From NCBI GenBank assembly GCA_902494245.1, contig CABUSR010000045.1, positions 1-13,684 on the forward strand: a DNA stretch of 13,684 nucleotides, written 5' to 3'. Positions 1 to 7,420 of the stretch are shown here, one piece after another. The notes below the pieces were generated by a model. It worked only from the letters and a program-made list of their open reading frames with translations. It did not search any database and had not been told where the DNA came from. Source of the DNA: an uncultured Collinsella sp. Lineage in GTDB: Bacteria > Actinomycetota > Coriobacteriia > Coriobacteriales > Coriobacteriaceae. The translations under genes were made by a program, and so were the position numbers. The stretch's first letter is position 1, and each line of letters starts with the position of its first letter.

Positions 1-53
1 GATTGAAGGGCCTGACCCCGGAGGAGTTCCGGAATCAGGCCCTCGCGGCCTAG
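1..53 (+). CDS. IS3-family transposase (OrfB), C-terminal fragment
   Basis: The window opens inside this gene. From base 3 the reading frame gives LKGLTPEEFRNQALAA followed by TAG at 51-53. This matches the usual last residues of IS3/IS150-type OrfB transposases, where a K-L-K-G-L-[ST]-P-x-x-[FY]-R-x-x-A-L motif sits just before the stop codon. These enzymes are DDE-type integrases of the rve superfamily. The catalytic residues lie upstream, outside the window, so I cannot tell whether the gene is intact. The terminal inverted repeat directly downstream supports the call. Only 16 residues are visible, so identification rests on this motif plus the adjoining IS end. Confidence 0.7.
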   Translation, partial: LKGLTPEEFRNQALAA

Positions 54-91
54 TCGCTATTTAGGGCGTCCAAGATTTGGGGCGCAGTTCA
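1..91 (+). mobile_element. Right end of an IS3-family insertion sequence
   Basis: After the transposase stop codon (51-53), bases 68-91 read, on the complementary strand, TGAACTGCGCCCCAAATC and onward. This is a typical IS3/IS150-group terminal inverted repeat beginning TGAACTG. I place the right boundary of the element at base 91 because IS3-family ends finish in CA. The left end and any target duplication are outside the window. The insertion sits only about 44 bp beyond the glmS stop codon, in the opposite orientation to glmS. Confidence 0.7.
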
Positions 92-123
92 TACAACGGA
101 GCCGGGCCTTAGTCGTTAGAACG

Positions 124-135
124 GTGGAATATTAG

Positions 136-144
<9 letters not shown>
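124..144. other. Small hairpin over the glmS stop codon
   Basis: GTGGAATA (124-131) and TATTCCAC (137-144) form a perfect 8-bp inverted repeat with a 5-base loop that covers the glmS stop codon (136-138). No clear U-tract follows on the minus strand, so it is a weak terminator candidate at best. The IS end at 91 may have separated glmS from its original terminator. Confidence 0.4.
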
Positions 145-1983
<1,839 letters not shown>

Positions 1984-2057
1984 AGGATAAATCCCTTCGT
2001 CCGCGTGACTGCAAAACGTCCACGCACATGGGGCGCTGAGACGTATAACGTTCGAGT

Positions 2058-2063
2058 ATTGTA
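2058..2063 (-). promoter_or_regulatory. Probable -10 box of the glmS promoter
   Basis: On the minus strand this reads TACAAT, about 75 bases upstream of the glmS start codon. The hexamer 17 bases further upstream (ATATCA, 2081-2086) is a poor -35 match and overlaps the edge of the palindromes at 2085-2118. The promoter may therefore depend on, or be blocked by, a factor bound there. The -10 sequence itself lies in a small inverted repeat, GAGTA/TACTC (2054-2066). Confidence 0.45.
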
Positions 2064-2084
2064 CTCACGCAGGCGCAAGCTGAT

Positions 2085-2118
2085 ATACCAGAAGTGGTAT
2101 CTCAACTTGAATACCACT
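2085..2118. promoter_or_regulatory. Overlapping ACCA/TGGT palindromes upstream of glmS (putative operator)
   Basis: Three half-sites are visible: ATACCA (2085-2090), TGGTAT (2095-2100) and ATACCA (2111-2116). The first pair forms a palindrome with a 4-base centre. The second pair, extended to AGTGGTAT (2093-2100) and ATACCACT (2111-2118), forms a perfect 8-bp inverted repeat with a 10-base centre. They sit where the -35 region of glmS is expected. TGGT/ACCA half-sites recall operators of GntR/HutC-type amino-sugar regulators such as NagR and DasR, though the spacing differs from their TGGTCTAGACCA-like core. The bound protein is unknown. Confidence 0.45.
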
Positions 2119-2135
2119 CGATACACACACCCCAG

Positions 2136-2160
2136 CACGAAGGGGGCAGGCGCCTTCGTG
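2136..2160. other. Hairpin in the glmS-lacI spacer
   Basis: CACGAAGG (2136-2143) and CCTTCGTG (2153-2160) make an 8-bp perfect stem with a 9-base loop, followed on the plus strand by a mildly T-rich stretch. It could insulate the two divergent promoters as a weak terminator, or it may be a remnant of another repeat. No gene needs a terminator at this point. Confidence 0.3.
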
Positions 2161-2182
2161 GTTGTTTGGCCTGACAGCATCG

Positions 2183-2231
2183 TTTGCCCAGATAAAACCT
2201 GCCAAAATAAACCTGTCCCTAATAGGCAGGT
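2183..2231 (-). repeat. Dispersed 49-bp hairpin repeat, copy 1 (inverted)
   Basis: Read on the minus strand, this matches the copies at 5398-5446 and 7421-7469, with 5 differences in 49 positions from the 5398 copy. All copies share an ACCTGCC start, a GGGACAGG middle, a TTTTGGCAGGT arm and a TTATCTGGG tail. The ACCTGCC and GGCAGGT arms pair to form a hairpin. This copy is in opposite orientation to the other two, and its end abuts the TTGACA -35 hexamer of the lacI promoter. Confidence 0.85.
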
Positions 2232-2232
2232 T

Positions 2233-2263
2233 TTGACACCTCAGGGGCGGGCGATGCTACAAT
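2233..2263 (+). promoter_or_regulatory. Promoter of the LacI-family gene
   Basis: A perfect -35 hexamer TTGACA (2233-2238) and a -10 TACAAT (2258-2263) are separated by 19 bases. That is longer than the usual 17, but the -10 box is preceded by TGC, giving an extended -10 element that tolerates poor spacing. The start codon follows 35 bases downstream. The -35 lies directly at the border of a repeat copy. Confidence 0.6.
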
Positions 2264-2274
2264 CTGGCTTGTAC

Positions 2275-2288
2275 TTGAAACGCATCAA
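2275..2288. promoter_or_regulatory. LacI-type operator-like pseudo-palindrome
   Basis: TTGAAACGCATCAA is an imperfect palindrome with a central CG and TTGA/TCAA ends, the general form of LacI/GalR-family operators. It lies between the -10 box and the ribosome binding site of the LacI-family gene. Autorepression is therefore plausible, but this is inference from shape only. Confidence 0.35.
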
Positions 2289-2298
2289 AGGGGCCGCT

Positions 2299-3411
2299 AT
2301 GGCAAAGGTTAAAATCAGCGACGTCGCGCGCGAAGCCGGAGTTTCGTTGGGCACGGTTTCCAACGCGCTCAACCACCCCGAAAAGCTGCGTCCCGAGACC
2401 CTCAAGCTCATCAACGAGACCATCAATCGCCTGGGCTACCTGCCCAACCAAAGCGCTCGTCAGCTTGCGGGCGGCGCCACCAAGTCCTTTGGCCTGGTGC
2501 TCCCCCGTCTCGATCACGGTTTTTCGCTCCAAATCGCCAGCGGCGCCCACAACGAGGCTCGCAAGCACGGCTACGACCTGCTCATCGCCAACGCCGATAA
2601 CGACGATATTCTCGAGGACCATTACCTGCGCTACTTTATGGGCACCCAGATGTCCGGCGTCATGGTTCAGCCCATGGCGTCCCCCGACTGGCACCCCGCC
2701 ATGACCAAGATGCCCGTGCCGATCGTCCATCTGGACATCCATTGCTCCGAGCCCGGCTACTACGTAGCGGCCGACAACGAGGCCCAGGGTCGCATCATTG
2801 CCGAACTCGCCATCGCCCGCGGCGCGCACCATATTGTCGTCGTCGGCCGAGCTGCATTTATGCAACTCACCCTGCGCGTCCTTGGCATTCATAAGGCGCT
2901 TGCCCTACATCCCGACATCAAGATCGAAGTCATTGACGCCGGCGAGTGGAACACGGCGGCCGACGGCTATGGCATCGGCAACCAAATCGCCGAGCGTCCC
3001 GCCGACGAACGTCCCGATTTTGTCGTCGGTCTAACCGACGTGCTGGCCTCGGGTGTCGTTTCGGCACTGGTCGACAAGGGCATCTCTGTCCCCGGGCAAG
3101 TACGCGTAGCGGGCTGCGATGGCAACCCGCTCGCTTGGAGCGGATCGGTCCCGCTCACTACGGTAGCGCCCCCGGGCTACGAGATTGGCCGCAAGGGTGT
3201 CCAACTGCTCATGGAGCAAATCGAGAACAAGGCCCCGGCAAAGACCAAGCATATCCGCGTCGGCTCTGCAGCGCGCACCGTCACCGCAGTCACCTCCGCC
3301 GAGGATATCAACCGCCAAGAACTGGTACGTCCGTTCCTACTGGAGCGCGCCAGCACCCAGGCAAGCACCCAGACCGACGCCACGGCCATCAATCTCGGCG
3401 CGTATCTATAG
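2299..3411 (+). CDS. LacI/GalR-family transcriptional regulator
   Basis: This gene encodes a 370-residue cytoplasmic DNA-binding regulator. The N-terminal LacI helix-turn-helix is clear: KISDVAREAGVSLGTVSNAL at about residues 5-24, then the hinge helix region with NQSARQLAGGATKSFGLVLP. The rest is a periplasmic-binding-protein-like effector domain, with segments such as VVGLTDVLASGVVSALVDKG and VRVAGCDGNPLAWSGSVPLTTV typical of the family. I chose the ATG at 2299 because it begins the canonical domain and has an AAAGGGG ribosome binding site just upstream. The frame stays open far upstream across glmS, but that part is antisense and not coding. No sugar transport or catabolic gene is adjacent, so the inducer and the main targets cannot be deduced. 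The C-terminal tail is slightly long and rich in Ala, Ser and Thr. Confidence 0.93.
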   Translation: MAKVKISDVAREAGVSLGTVSNALNHPEKLRPETLKLINETINRLGYLPNQSARQLAGGATKSFGLVLPRLDHGFSLQIASGAHNEARKHGYDLLIANADNDDILEDHYLRYFMGTQMSGVMVQPMASPDWHPAMTKMPVPIVHLDIHCSEPGYYVAADNEAQGRIIAELAIARGAHHIVVVGRAAFMQLTLRVLGIHKALALHPDIKIEVIDAGEWNTAADGYGIGNQIAERPADERPDFVVGLTDVLASGVVSALVDKGISVPGQVRVAGCDGNPLAWSGSVPLTTVAPPGYEIGRKGVQLLMEQIENKAPAKTKHIRVGSAARTVTAVTSAEDINRQELVRPFLLERASTQASTQTDATAINLGAYL

Positions 3412-3427
3412 CACGCCCGCAAGTATG

Positions 3428-3495
3428 CTACGTCGCCGCTTAAGCAAAAGGGGCCCGACCATTGCCGGGCCCCTTTTGCTTAAGCGCAAACGTAG
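3428..3495. terminator. Strong bidirectional terminator between lacI and the HAD gene
   Basis: A perfect 21-bp inverted repeat (3437-3457 and 3466-3486) surrounds an 8-base loop. Its core is AAAAGGGGCCCG paired with CGGGCCCCTTTT, so both strands get a GC stem followed by a T-run. CTACG (3428-3432) and CGTAG (3491-3495) extend the pairing beyond small internal loops. It lies between two convergent genes and should terminate both. Confidence 0.9.
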
Positions 3496-3524
3496 GCAAT
3501 TGCTCGTTTCAACGCCGCAATTGT

Positions 3525-4175
3525 CTAACGCACGGCCTTGACCGCCGCCGCCAGATCGAACAACGTATCAAGCACGGCCTCGCAGCCATCCACCACGTCT
3601 TGCGGCAGCGGCACGATATCGGGAACGGCAAAGACATGGCAACCGGCCGTAATGCCCGAGACGCAGCCGTTGCGCGAATCCTCGACCACGGCGCACTCCT
3701 CGGGGGCAAAGCCCGCGCGCTCGCAGGCAAGCAGATACATCTCGGGGTCGGGCTTGCCGTGCACGACGTCCTCACCGCAGGTCACCGTTTCAAACTTGTC
3801 AAAAAGACCGACCATCTTAAGGTTGCGCTCGGCCGTAACGAGGCGCGACGACGTCGCTAGGCCCACGTGATAGCCCGCAGCCAGCAGCTCGTCTATGCAC
3901 TCGGCGGCGCCGGCCTTAAGCTCCAGATCGGTCTTGACCATCTCGTCGCGAATCTCCTTGTGGCGGACATAAATCGCCTCGGTGGTTTCGTGGCTGCCGT
4001 AATGCTTATCAAGGATGTGCATGACATCAGGTAGCGTGCGGCCGATAAACTGATGGATCAGCGCATCATCAATCGCGACCCCCAGCTCGGCGGCGCCCGC
4101 CTTCCATGCCTTGATGCCCAAACGCTCGGTATCGACCAGCGTTCCGTCCATGTCAAAAATAACAGCCTTGATCAT
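3525..4175 (-). CDS. HAD-superfamily hydrolase, subfamily IA (beta-phosphoglucomutase-like)
   Basis: This 216-residue cytoplasmic phosphatase or phosphomutase contains all four HAD motifs. They are DMDGTLVD (residues 8-15, Asp8 nucleophile and Asp10 acid/base), the TSS of motif II (108-110), Lys141 in GKPDPEMY, and EDSRNG (165-170) for metal binding. A helical cap domain of about 60-70 residues follows motif I, as in subfamily IA / beta-phosphoglucomutase-like enzymes. The substrate cannot be read from sequence. I start at the ATG at 4175 because MIKAVIFDMDGTLVD is the family's usual N-terminus and a GAGGGG ribosome binding site lies 6-7 bases upstream. Upstream in-frame ATG codons at 4199 and 4256 would add a non-conserved tail. 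The gene is divergent from larE across an AT-rich spacer and convergent with lacI. Confidence 0.92.
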   Translation of the reverse strand: MIKAVIFDMDGTLVDTERLGIKAWKAGAAELGVAIDDALIHQFIGRTLPDVMHILDKHYGSHETTEAIYVRHKEIRDEMVKTDLELKAGAAECIDELLAAGYHVGLATSSRLVTAERNLKMVGLFDKFETVTCGEDVVHGKPDPEMYLLACERAGFAPEECAVVEDSRNGCVSGITAGCHVFAVPDIVPLPQDVVDGCEAVLDTLFDLAAAVKAVR

Positions 4176-4199
4176 ATCGATCCCCTCGCCGGATTGCAT

Positions 4200-4342
4200 T
4201 ACCGCCACTCTACCGCACTTTACAAACTTGTATATAACGTATATAGCATATTGCACTTTCGTTACATAGATAGAAGTCTTATGGCGAGTGGCTCGGTAGG
4301 ATTATAGTTTCATCCGAGCTTTAATAACTGTAAGGAACTTTC
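4200..4342. promoter_or_regulatory. AT-rich divergent promoter region (HAD gene / larE)
   Basis: This spacer is much more AT-rich than the surroundings, with TATATAACGTATATA near 4231-4245 as an almost palindromic core suited to the minus-strand promoter. On the plus strand, TATAGT (4303-4308) is a possible -10 for larE, with only a weak -35 (TTATGG, 4279-4284, 18-base spacer). AAGGAA just before 4343 is the larE ribosome binding site. Exact promoters are uncertain. Confidence 0.4.
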
Positions 4343-5221
4343 ATGCTTTCAGACACCGCCGCACCTGCAGAGGAGCTTCAGTACAAACTCGCAGCGCTCG
4401 AGCAGCTGCTTTTGGCATACGGACGCGTCGCCATCGGCTTTTCCGGCGGCGTCGACAGCAGCTTTTTAGCCGCGGTCTGCGCCCGCATCATGCCTGGCAG
4501 CACGCTTCTCGTTCACCTCACCACACCGCTCATCGGCACGCCTGAACAGGCTTCGTTTGAGCGGTCCGTTGACGGGCAAGCCAACGAGGAGCCGCACTTT
4601 AAGCTCCCCGTGCTCAATCTTTCGGTCGATCAGTTGCAGCTCCCCCAAGTAGCCTGCAATGACGCCAATCGATGCTACCACTGCAAGCACGCCGGCTTTA
4701 CCGCCATCGTCAACCACGCCAAGTCGCTCGGCTTTCCCACCGTCATCGACGGCAGCAATGCAAGCGATCGCGGTGACTACCGCCCTGGCATGCGCGCGGC
4801 AAAAGAGCTCGGGGTACGCTCCCCTCTCATGGAGGTCGGCTTTACCAAGGACGAAGAGCGCGAGCTGCTGCGCGCATGGGGCTATCCCGTTTGGAACCTG
4901 CCGGCGGGAGCCTGTCTTGCCACGCGCGTCCCCACGGGCGAGGAGCTTACGCGCGAGAAGGTCGATTTAATCCGTGCCTGCGAGGACTACCTACACGATC
5001 TTGACCTGGCGCAGGTTCGCGCGCGCTTGGTCGGCGGCTGCATGCATATCGAGGCCGCCCCCGCAGATGTCACCAAGATTGCCGCCCTCGGCGGCAGCGC
5101 CGTCGATGCCGAGGGCAAAACCCCGTTGCCCGCCGTCATCGAGTCCGCGCTGCGCGAGCTGGGCTGCGGCCACATCTTCCCCGAGGTCACCCCCTACATC
5201 CACGGCAACATGAATCTTTAG
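4343..5221 (+). CDS. larE: ATP-dependent sulfur transferase LarE family
   Basis: This 292-residue soluble protein belongs to the LarE family of the PP-loop ATP pyrophosphatases. LarE adenylates pyridinium biscarboxylate mononucleotide and donates sulfur during biosynthesis of the nickel-pincer nucleotide cofactor of lactate racemase. The PP-loop SGGVDS is at 34-39. The CNDANRCYHCK segment (Cys105, 111, 114) and DGSNASDRGDYRPG (136-149) are family hallmarks. Cys191 in LPAGACLATRVP is, from its context, my candidate for the sacrificial sulfur donor (Cys176 in Lactobacillus plantarum LarE). The start ATG has an AAGGAA site 5-6 bases upstream. No larA, larB or larC is nearby, so the cofactor genes must be elsewhere, or this member serves another thiolation. 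The gene is probably transcribed alone. Confidence 0.88.
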   Translation: MLSDTAAPAEELQYKLAALEQLLLAYGRVAIGFSGGVDSSFLAAVCARIMPGSTLLVHLTTPLIGTPEQASFERSVDGQANEEPHFKLPVLNLSVDQLQLPQVACNDANRCYHCKHAGFTAIVNHAKSLGFPTVIDGSNASDRGDYRPGMRAAKELGVRSPLMEVGFTKDEERELLRAWGYPVWNLPAGACLATRVPTGEELTREKVDLIRACEDYLHDLDLAQVRARLVGGCMHIEAAPADVTKIAALGGSAVDAEGKTPLPAVIESALRELGCGHIFPEVTPYIHGNMNL

Positions 5222-5248
5222 GTTACGCCGTTTTACAAACGGCGTAAC
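5222..5248. terminator. Hairpin directly after larE
   Basis: GTTACGCCGTTT (5222-5233) and AAACGGCGTAAC (5237-5248) form a perfect 12-bp stem with a TAC loop, starting one base after the larE stop codon. There is no U-tract on the larE strand, so it may stabilise the mRNA 3' end rather than be a standard intrinsic terminator. Confidence 0.5.
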
Positions 5249-5261
5249 TGCTCGGCGCTGC

Positions 5262-5361
5262 GCGGGCTCCGGGCACGGCAATCTGACGTTCAACTTCACG
5301 GGCGCGACCAAAAGGTCAGCGCCCGCTTGTTTCACGTCACCTTGCCGCACCCGGAGCCCGC
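5262..5361. repeat. 100-bp interrupted palindrome between larE and the AlbA-type gene
   Basis: The outer arms GCGGGCTCCGGG (5262-5273) and CCCGGAGCCCGC (5350-5361) are perfectly complementary. Moving inward, CGGCAA/TTGCCG and TGACGT/ACGTCA pair in register. The centre is GGCGC-GACC-AAAA-GGTC-A-GCGCC (5301-5323). Bases 5282-5300 and 5324-5336 pair less well. The whole folds into one long, nearly symmetrical stem. It lies between convergent genes. It could be a decayed miniature transposable element, a structured RNA or an elaborate terminator; no coding sequence is seen here. Confidence 0.65.
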
Positions 5362-5397
5362 TCGCTCGCATATGCTCAACCTGCACTGCGTTAACTG

Positions 5398-5446
5398 ACC
5401 TGCCAAAAAGGGACAGGTTTGTTTTGGCAGGTTTTATCTGGGGAAA
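5398..5446 (+). repeat. Dispersed 49-bp hairpin repeat, copy 2
   Basis: This copy runs from ACCTGCCAAAAAGGGACAGG through TTTTGGCAGGT to TTATCTGGGGAAA. It differs from copy 3 (7421-7469) at only 2 of 49 positions, and both are in the same orientation on either side of the AlbA-type gene. The perfect arms ACCTGCCAAAA (5398-5408) and TTTTGGCAGGT (5422-5432) enclose a 13-base loop. Because genes converge here, this copy could act as a terminator, but the other copies lie in divergent promoter regions where none is needed. Confidence 0.9.
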
Positions 5447-5457
5447 TATCGCGAGGC

Positions 5458-5508
5458 AGTCGCCCCCCTAGCACCCATCTAACTTCGAGAGACACAAGAG
5501 GGGCGACT
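5458..5508. repeat. Inverted repeat after the AlbA-type gene
   Basis: AGTCGCCCC (5458-5466) and GGGGCGACT (5500-5508) are perfect 9-bp arms around 33 bases. It lies just beyond the stop codon of the minus-strand gene (5518). The loop contains TTCGAGAGAC (5484-5493), a near match to the decamer repeated upstream of the same gene. No U-tract follows on the minus strand, so its role as a terminator is doubtful. Confidence 0.4.
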
Positions 5509-5517
5509 CGGCTGCAT

Positions 5518-7218
5518 CTACTTCTTCCGATAGCGGCGGTTGCGGCTCGTCGATGAACCCATTACTTCGATGAGCCCTTTATCCGCCATTTTTGGCAGAT
5601 GGTAGCGGACGGACGAAATTTTGACCCCCGATGCAACCGCTATTTCTCGCGCCGTCATATCCACTTCGGCGCTGAGAGCCTCCAGGATCCTATCCGCTGT
5701 CGAAGCTGACGGTTCTCTGCTCATATCGATAATCTCAAACGTGTCTTTGCCACATTTTGACAGGACATGTTTATCGACAAGGTCCCCGCAGATCAGACGA
5801 ATGTCATCCGAATCCCACTTCAGGGCCTCTCGTATTTTTTGAACATCGCATACGCACCCATGCTCCCGCATAAACATGAGCAATGTTTCTTCGCGATCCG
5901 TCAGCTCGGCGCCCACATGGCTCTGAATCCACGTGCGGTTTTCAGCAAGCTCCGCCCCGTGCCGGGAAAGCAGCACCGTAAACGAATCAGCCTTAACGAT
6001 AAATTTCGGCCTGCCAAGCGAACGAGACTCCATCTCGCGAATCATAGCCGGGATACCAGATCCCTGGCTTTCCGCAACGGCCCCCTCGGCATGCTCTAAC
6101 GGCGTCGCCCCCATTAGGCTCATGAGCTTTGGGTTTCGGCAGCGCGATTCCCCGTCTGCAAGATTGTCCACCGTCTTTCCGCCCCAAAGCCCGCCAGGGT
6201 TTTTGATCTCTATTCTGTCTGGATAGATATCGACACTCACGGCCTGCCCCACAAACATGGGCGAATATTCTCGATGGATGCAGGCATTTGCCAAGGCCTC
6301 GCGCAAAACCTCCTGGGGAACTTCCCAATCCTCCCTTCTGCCAGCGCCTTGCACTATCGTCGCTTTGCGCAAGTTTCGTCCAATCGCGGCAAGGGCATCT
6401 TCGATGCAAGCCGGAATCGGGCCATCGCACAACTGGCGGTCAATAAACCGGGGTTGCCCGGGTGCAGATTTTTCCACATCGGAATGAACGGCGACATCGA
6501 TCATCAGTTTGGGATAGAACTGCTGGGGGTAAATTCCCGCCGACAGAAGCCCCGCGAGCTTCACGGCACCATCCTTTGTAGTGATATTGAGTCTGACCAG
6601 CTGCTTTTCCAGCGTATCGGCCCCGCGCAAAACGCGCGGGGTCTGCAGCCGGCGATTTGCGATAATAGACCGCACGACATCTGGATCCAAATCCTCGACC
6701 GTTGCCTCCGAAACCACCGTGCCGTCTGCATCGCTCGGAAGCAACGCACTCTGCAGCTCATATAGCTCAGCGGGTGACATCTTGATATCTTTATCATCCA
6801 CGCGCTTGTAGCTACCGTTCTGCACGCCGCGCGCGCCGATATAGCAAGGCTTCGCTTTAAGCTCAAGTTCAAAGATGCGCACCAGAAGCACCTGGAGCCC
6901 GTCGACCTCGCCTCGATCAAGCTCGTACCGCGGCGCATGGGTCACCACTGCCGCTGAGCCTCCGTCTCCGATACCCGAAACAAACTGATCGCGCACCCTA
7001 TCGATAGCAAAGTTAGCCGAAGGAACAAATCCTTCGGCTTCGTTCAGGCCCAAAATAATGAGCCCACCCGCAGTGTTCGCAAAAGCGCTCACTGTCTCCC
7101 ATACGTCTGCGCTCAATTTATTCGTGCAGGCTTTAACTTCTACCGATGCGTCATCAGTCCCCCGCCTGCGAAGGCGCTCAACAATAAGGCCAAGAGGTTC
7201 ATCCAGCAGCATTGGCAT
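5518..7218 (-). CDS. AlbA_2 (Schlafen-like) / GHKL-ATPase-like / winged-helix regulator
   Basis: This 566-residue soluble protein has the architecture of COG2865-type predicted transcriptional regulators. Residues about 8-150 form an AlbA_2 (Schlafen-like) domain, with VEVKA (26-30), the family signature AFANTAGGLIILGLNE (45-60) and NGSYKRV (134-140). Residues about 300-400 resemble HATPase_c_4: the N-box-like LREALANACIHREYS (305-319), IEIKNPGGL (336-344) and GSGIPAMIREM (387-397). The C-terminus carries one or two winged-helix modules; the last (about 505-562) reads REIAVASGVKISSVRYHL and ends in a basic RNRRYRKK tail. The ATG at 7218 (or the ATG two codons in) follows AGAGACGGA, which overlaps the last operator copy. 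Base composition is visibly less GC-rich than the neighbouring genes. The gene stands alone between direct repeats and is probably autoregulated through the upstream array. Its biological output is unknown. Confidence 0.88.
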   Translation of the reverse strand: MPMLLDEPLGLIVERLRRRGTDDASVEVKACTNKLSADVWETVSAFANTAGGLIILGLNEAEGFVPSANFAIDRVRDQFVSGIGDGGSAAVVTHAPRYELDRGEVDGLQVLLVRIFELELKAKPCYIGARGVQNGSYKRVDDKDIKMSPAELYELQSALLPSDADGTVVSEATVEDLDPDVVRSIIANRRLQTPRVLRGADTLEKQLVRLNITTKDGAVKLAGLLSAGIYPQQFYPKLMIDVAVHSDVEKSAPGQPRFIDRQLCDGPIPACIEDALAAIGRNLRKATIVQGAGRREDWEVPQEVLREALANACIHREYSPMFVGQAVSVDIYPDRIEIKNPGGLWGGKTVDNLADGESRCRNPKLMSLMGATPLEHAEGAVAESQGSGIPAMIREMESRSLGRPKFIVKADSFTVLLSRHGAELAENRTWIQSHVGAELTDREETLLMFMREHGCVCDVQKIREALKWDSDDIRLICGDLVDKHVLSKCGKDTFEIIDMSREPSASTADRILEALSAEVDMTAREIAVASGVKISSVRYHLPKMADKGLIEVMGSSTSRNRRYRKK

Positions 7219-7222
7219 TCCG

Positions 7223-7349
7223 TCTCTCTAAAACGATAGATTTATCTCTCTAAAGTATAGCTTATCTCTCTAACTTTAGAGAGATAAGCATCTTATTTTA
7301 GAGAGACATTTAGAGAGACATTTAGAGAGACGAATGCGACCTCTCTAAT
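7223..7349. promoter_or_regulatory. Array of TTTAGAGAGA operator-like sites
   Basis: The decamer TTTAGAGAGA occurs exactly six times: on the plus strand at 7275, 7297, 7309 and 7321, and on the minus strand at 7223-7232 and 7245-7254. Two near copies lie on the minus strand at 7265-7274 (9/10) and 7340-7349 (8/10). The three copies from 7297 are spaced exactly 12 bp apart. The pair at 7265-7284 is head-to-head inside a perfect 14-bp inverted repeat (7260-7273 and 7276-7289). The array spans the -10 region and touches the ribosome binding site of the AlbA-type gene. That is the expected layout for cooperative autoregulation by its winged-helix domain. The repeats themselves are certain; their binding partner is inferred. 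Confidence 0.85.
7254..7259 (-). promoter_or_regulatory. Probable -10 box of the AlbA-type gene
   Basis: The minus strand reads TATACT here, about 36 bases upstream of the start codon. It sits between operator copies at 7245-7254 and 7265-7284. No convincing -35 hexamer lies 16-18 bases upstream, because that stretch is occupied by the large operator palindrome. Occupancy of the palindrome would block RNA polymerase. Confidence 0.5.
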
Positions 7350-7420
7350 CATGGGTTCCTCTCTTTAAAGTGCGCACATCCCAACCGTACCTTAAGCTGC
7401 GGTGAAATAACTCACGATTA

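Noticed and set aside
1984..2057. A glmS ribozyme in the leader of glmS
   Set aside because: The stretch between the probable -10 box and the start codon is only about 75 bases, too short for the ribozyme, and I see no matching conserved core.
5398..5446. The 49-bp repeat as a simple intrinsic terminator of larE
   Set aside because: It could terminate here, but near-identical copies lie in two divergent promoter regions, so termination cannot be its general role.
7223..7349. The repeated decamers as a CRISPR array or a replication origin with iterons
   Set aside because: Units are 10-12 bp in both orientations without unique spacers, no cas gene is present, and there is no replication initiator gene. 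The position over a promoter fits operators better.
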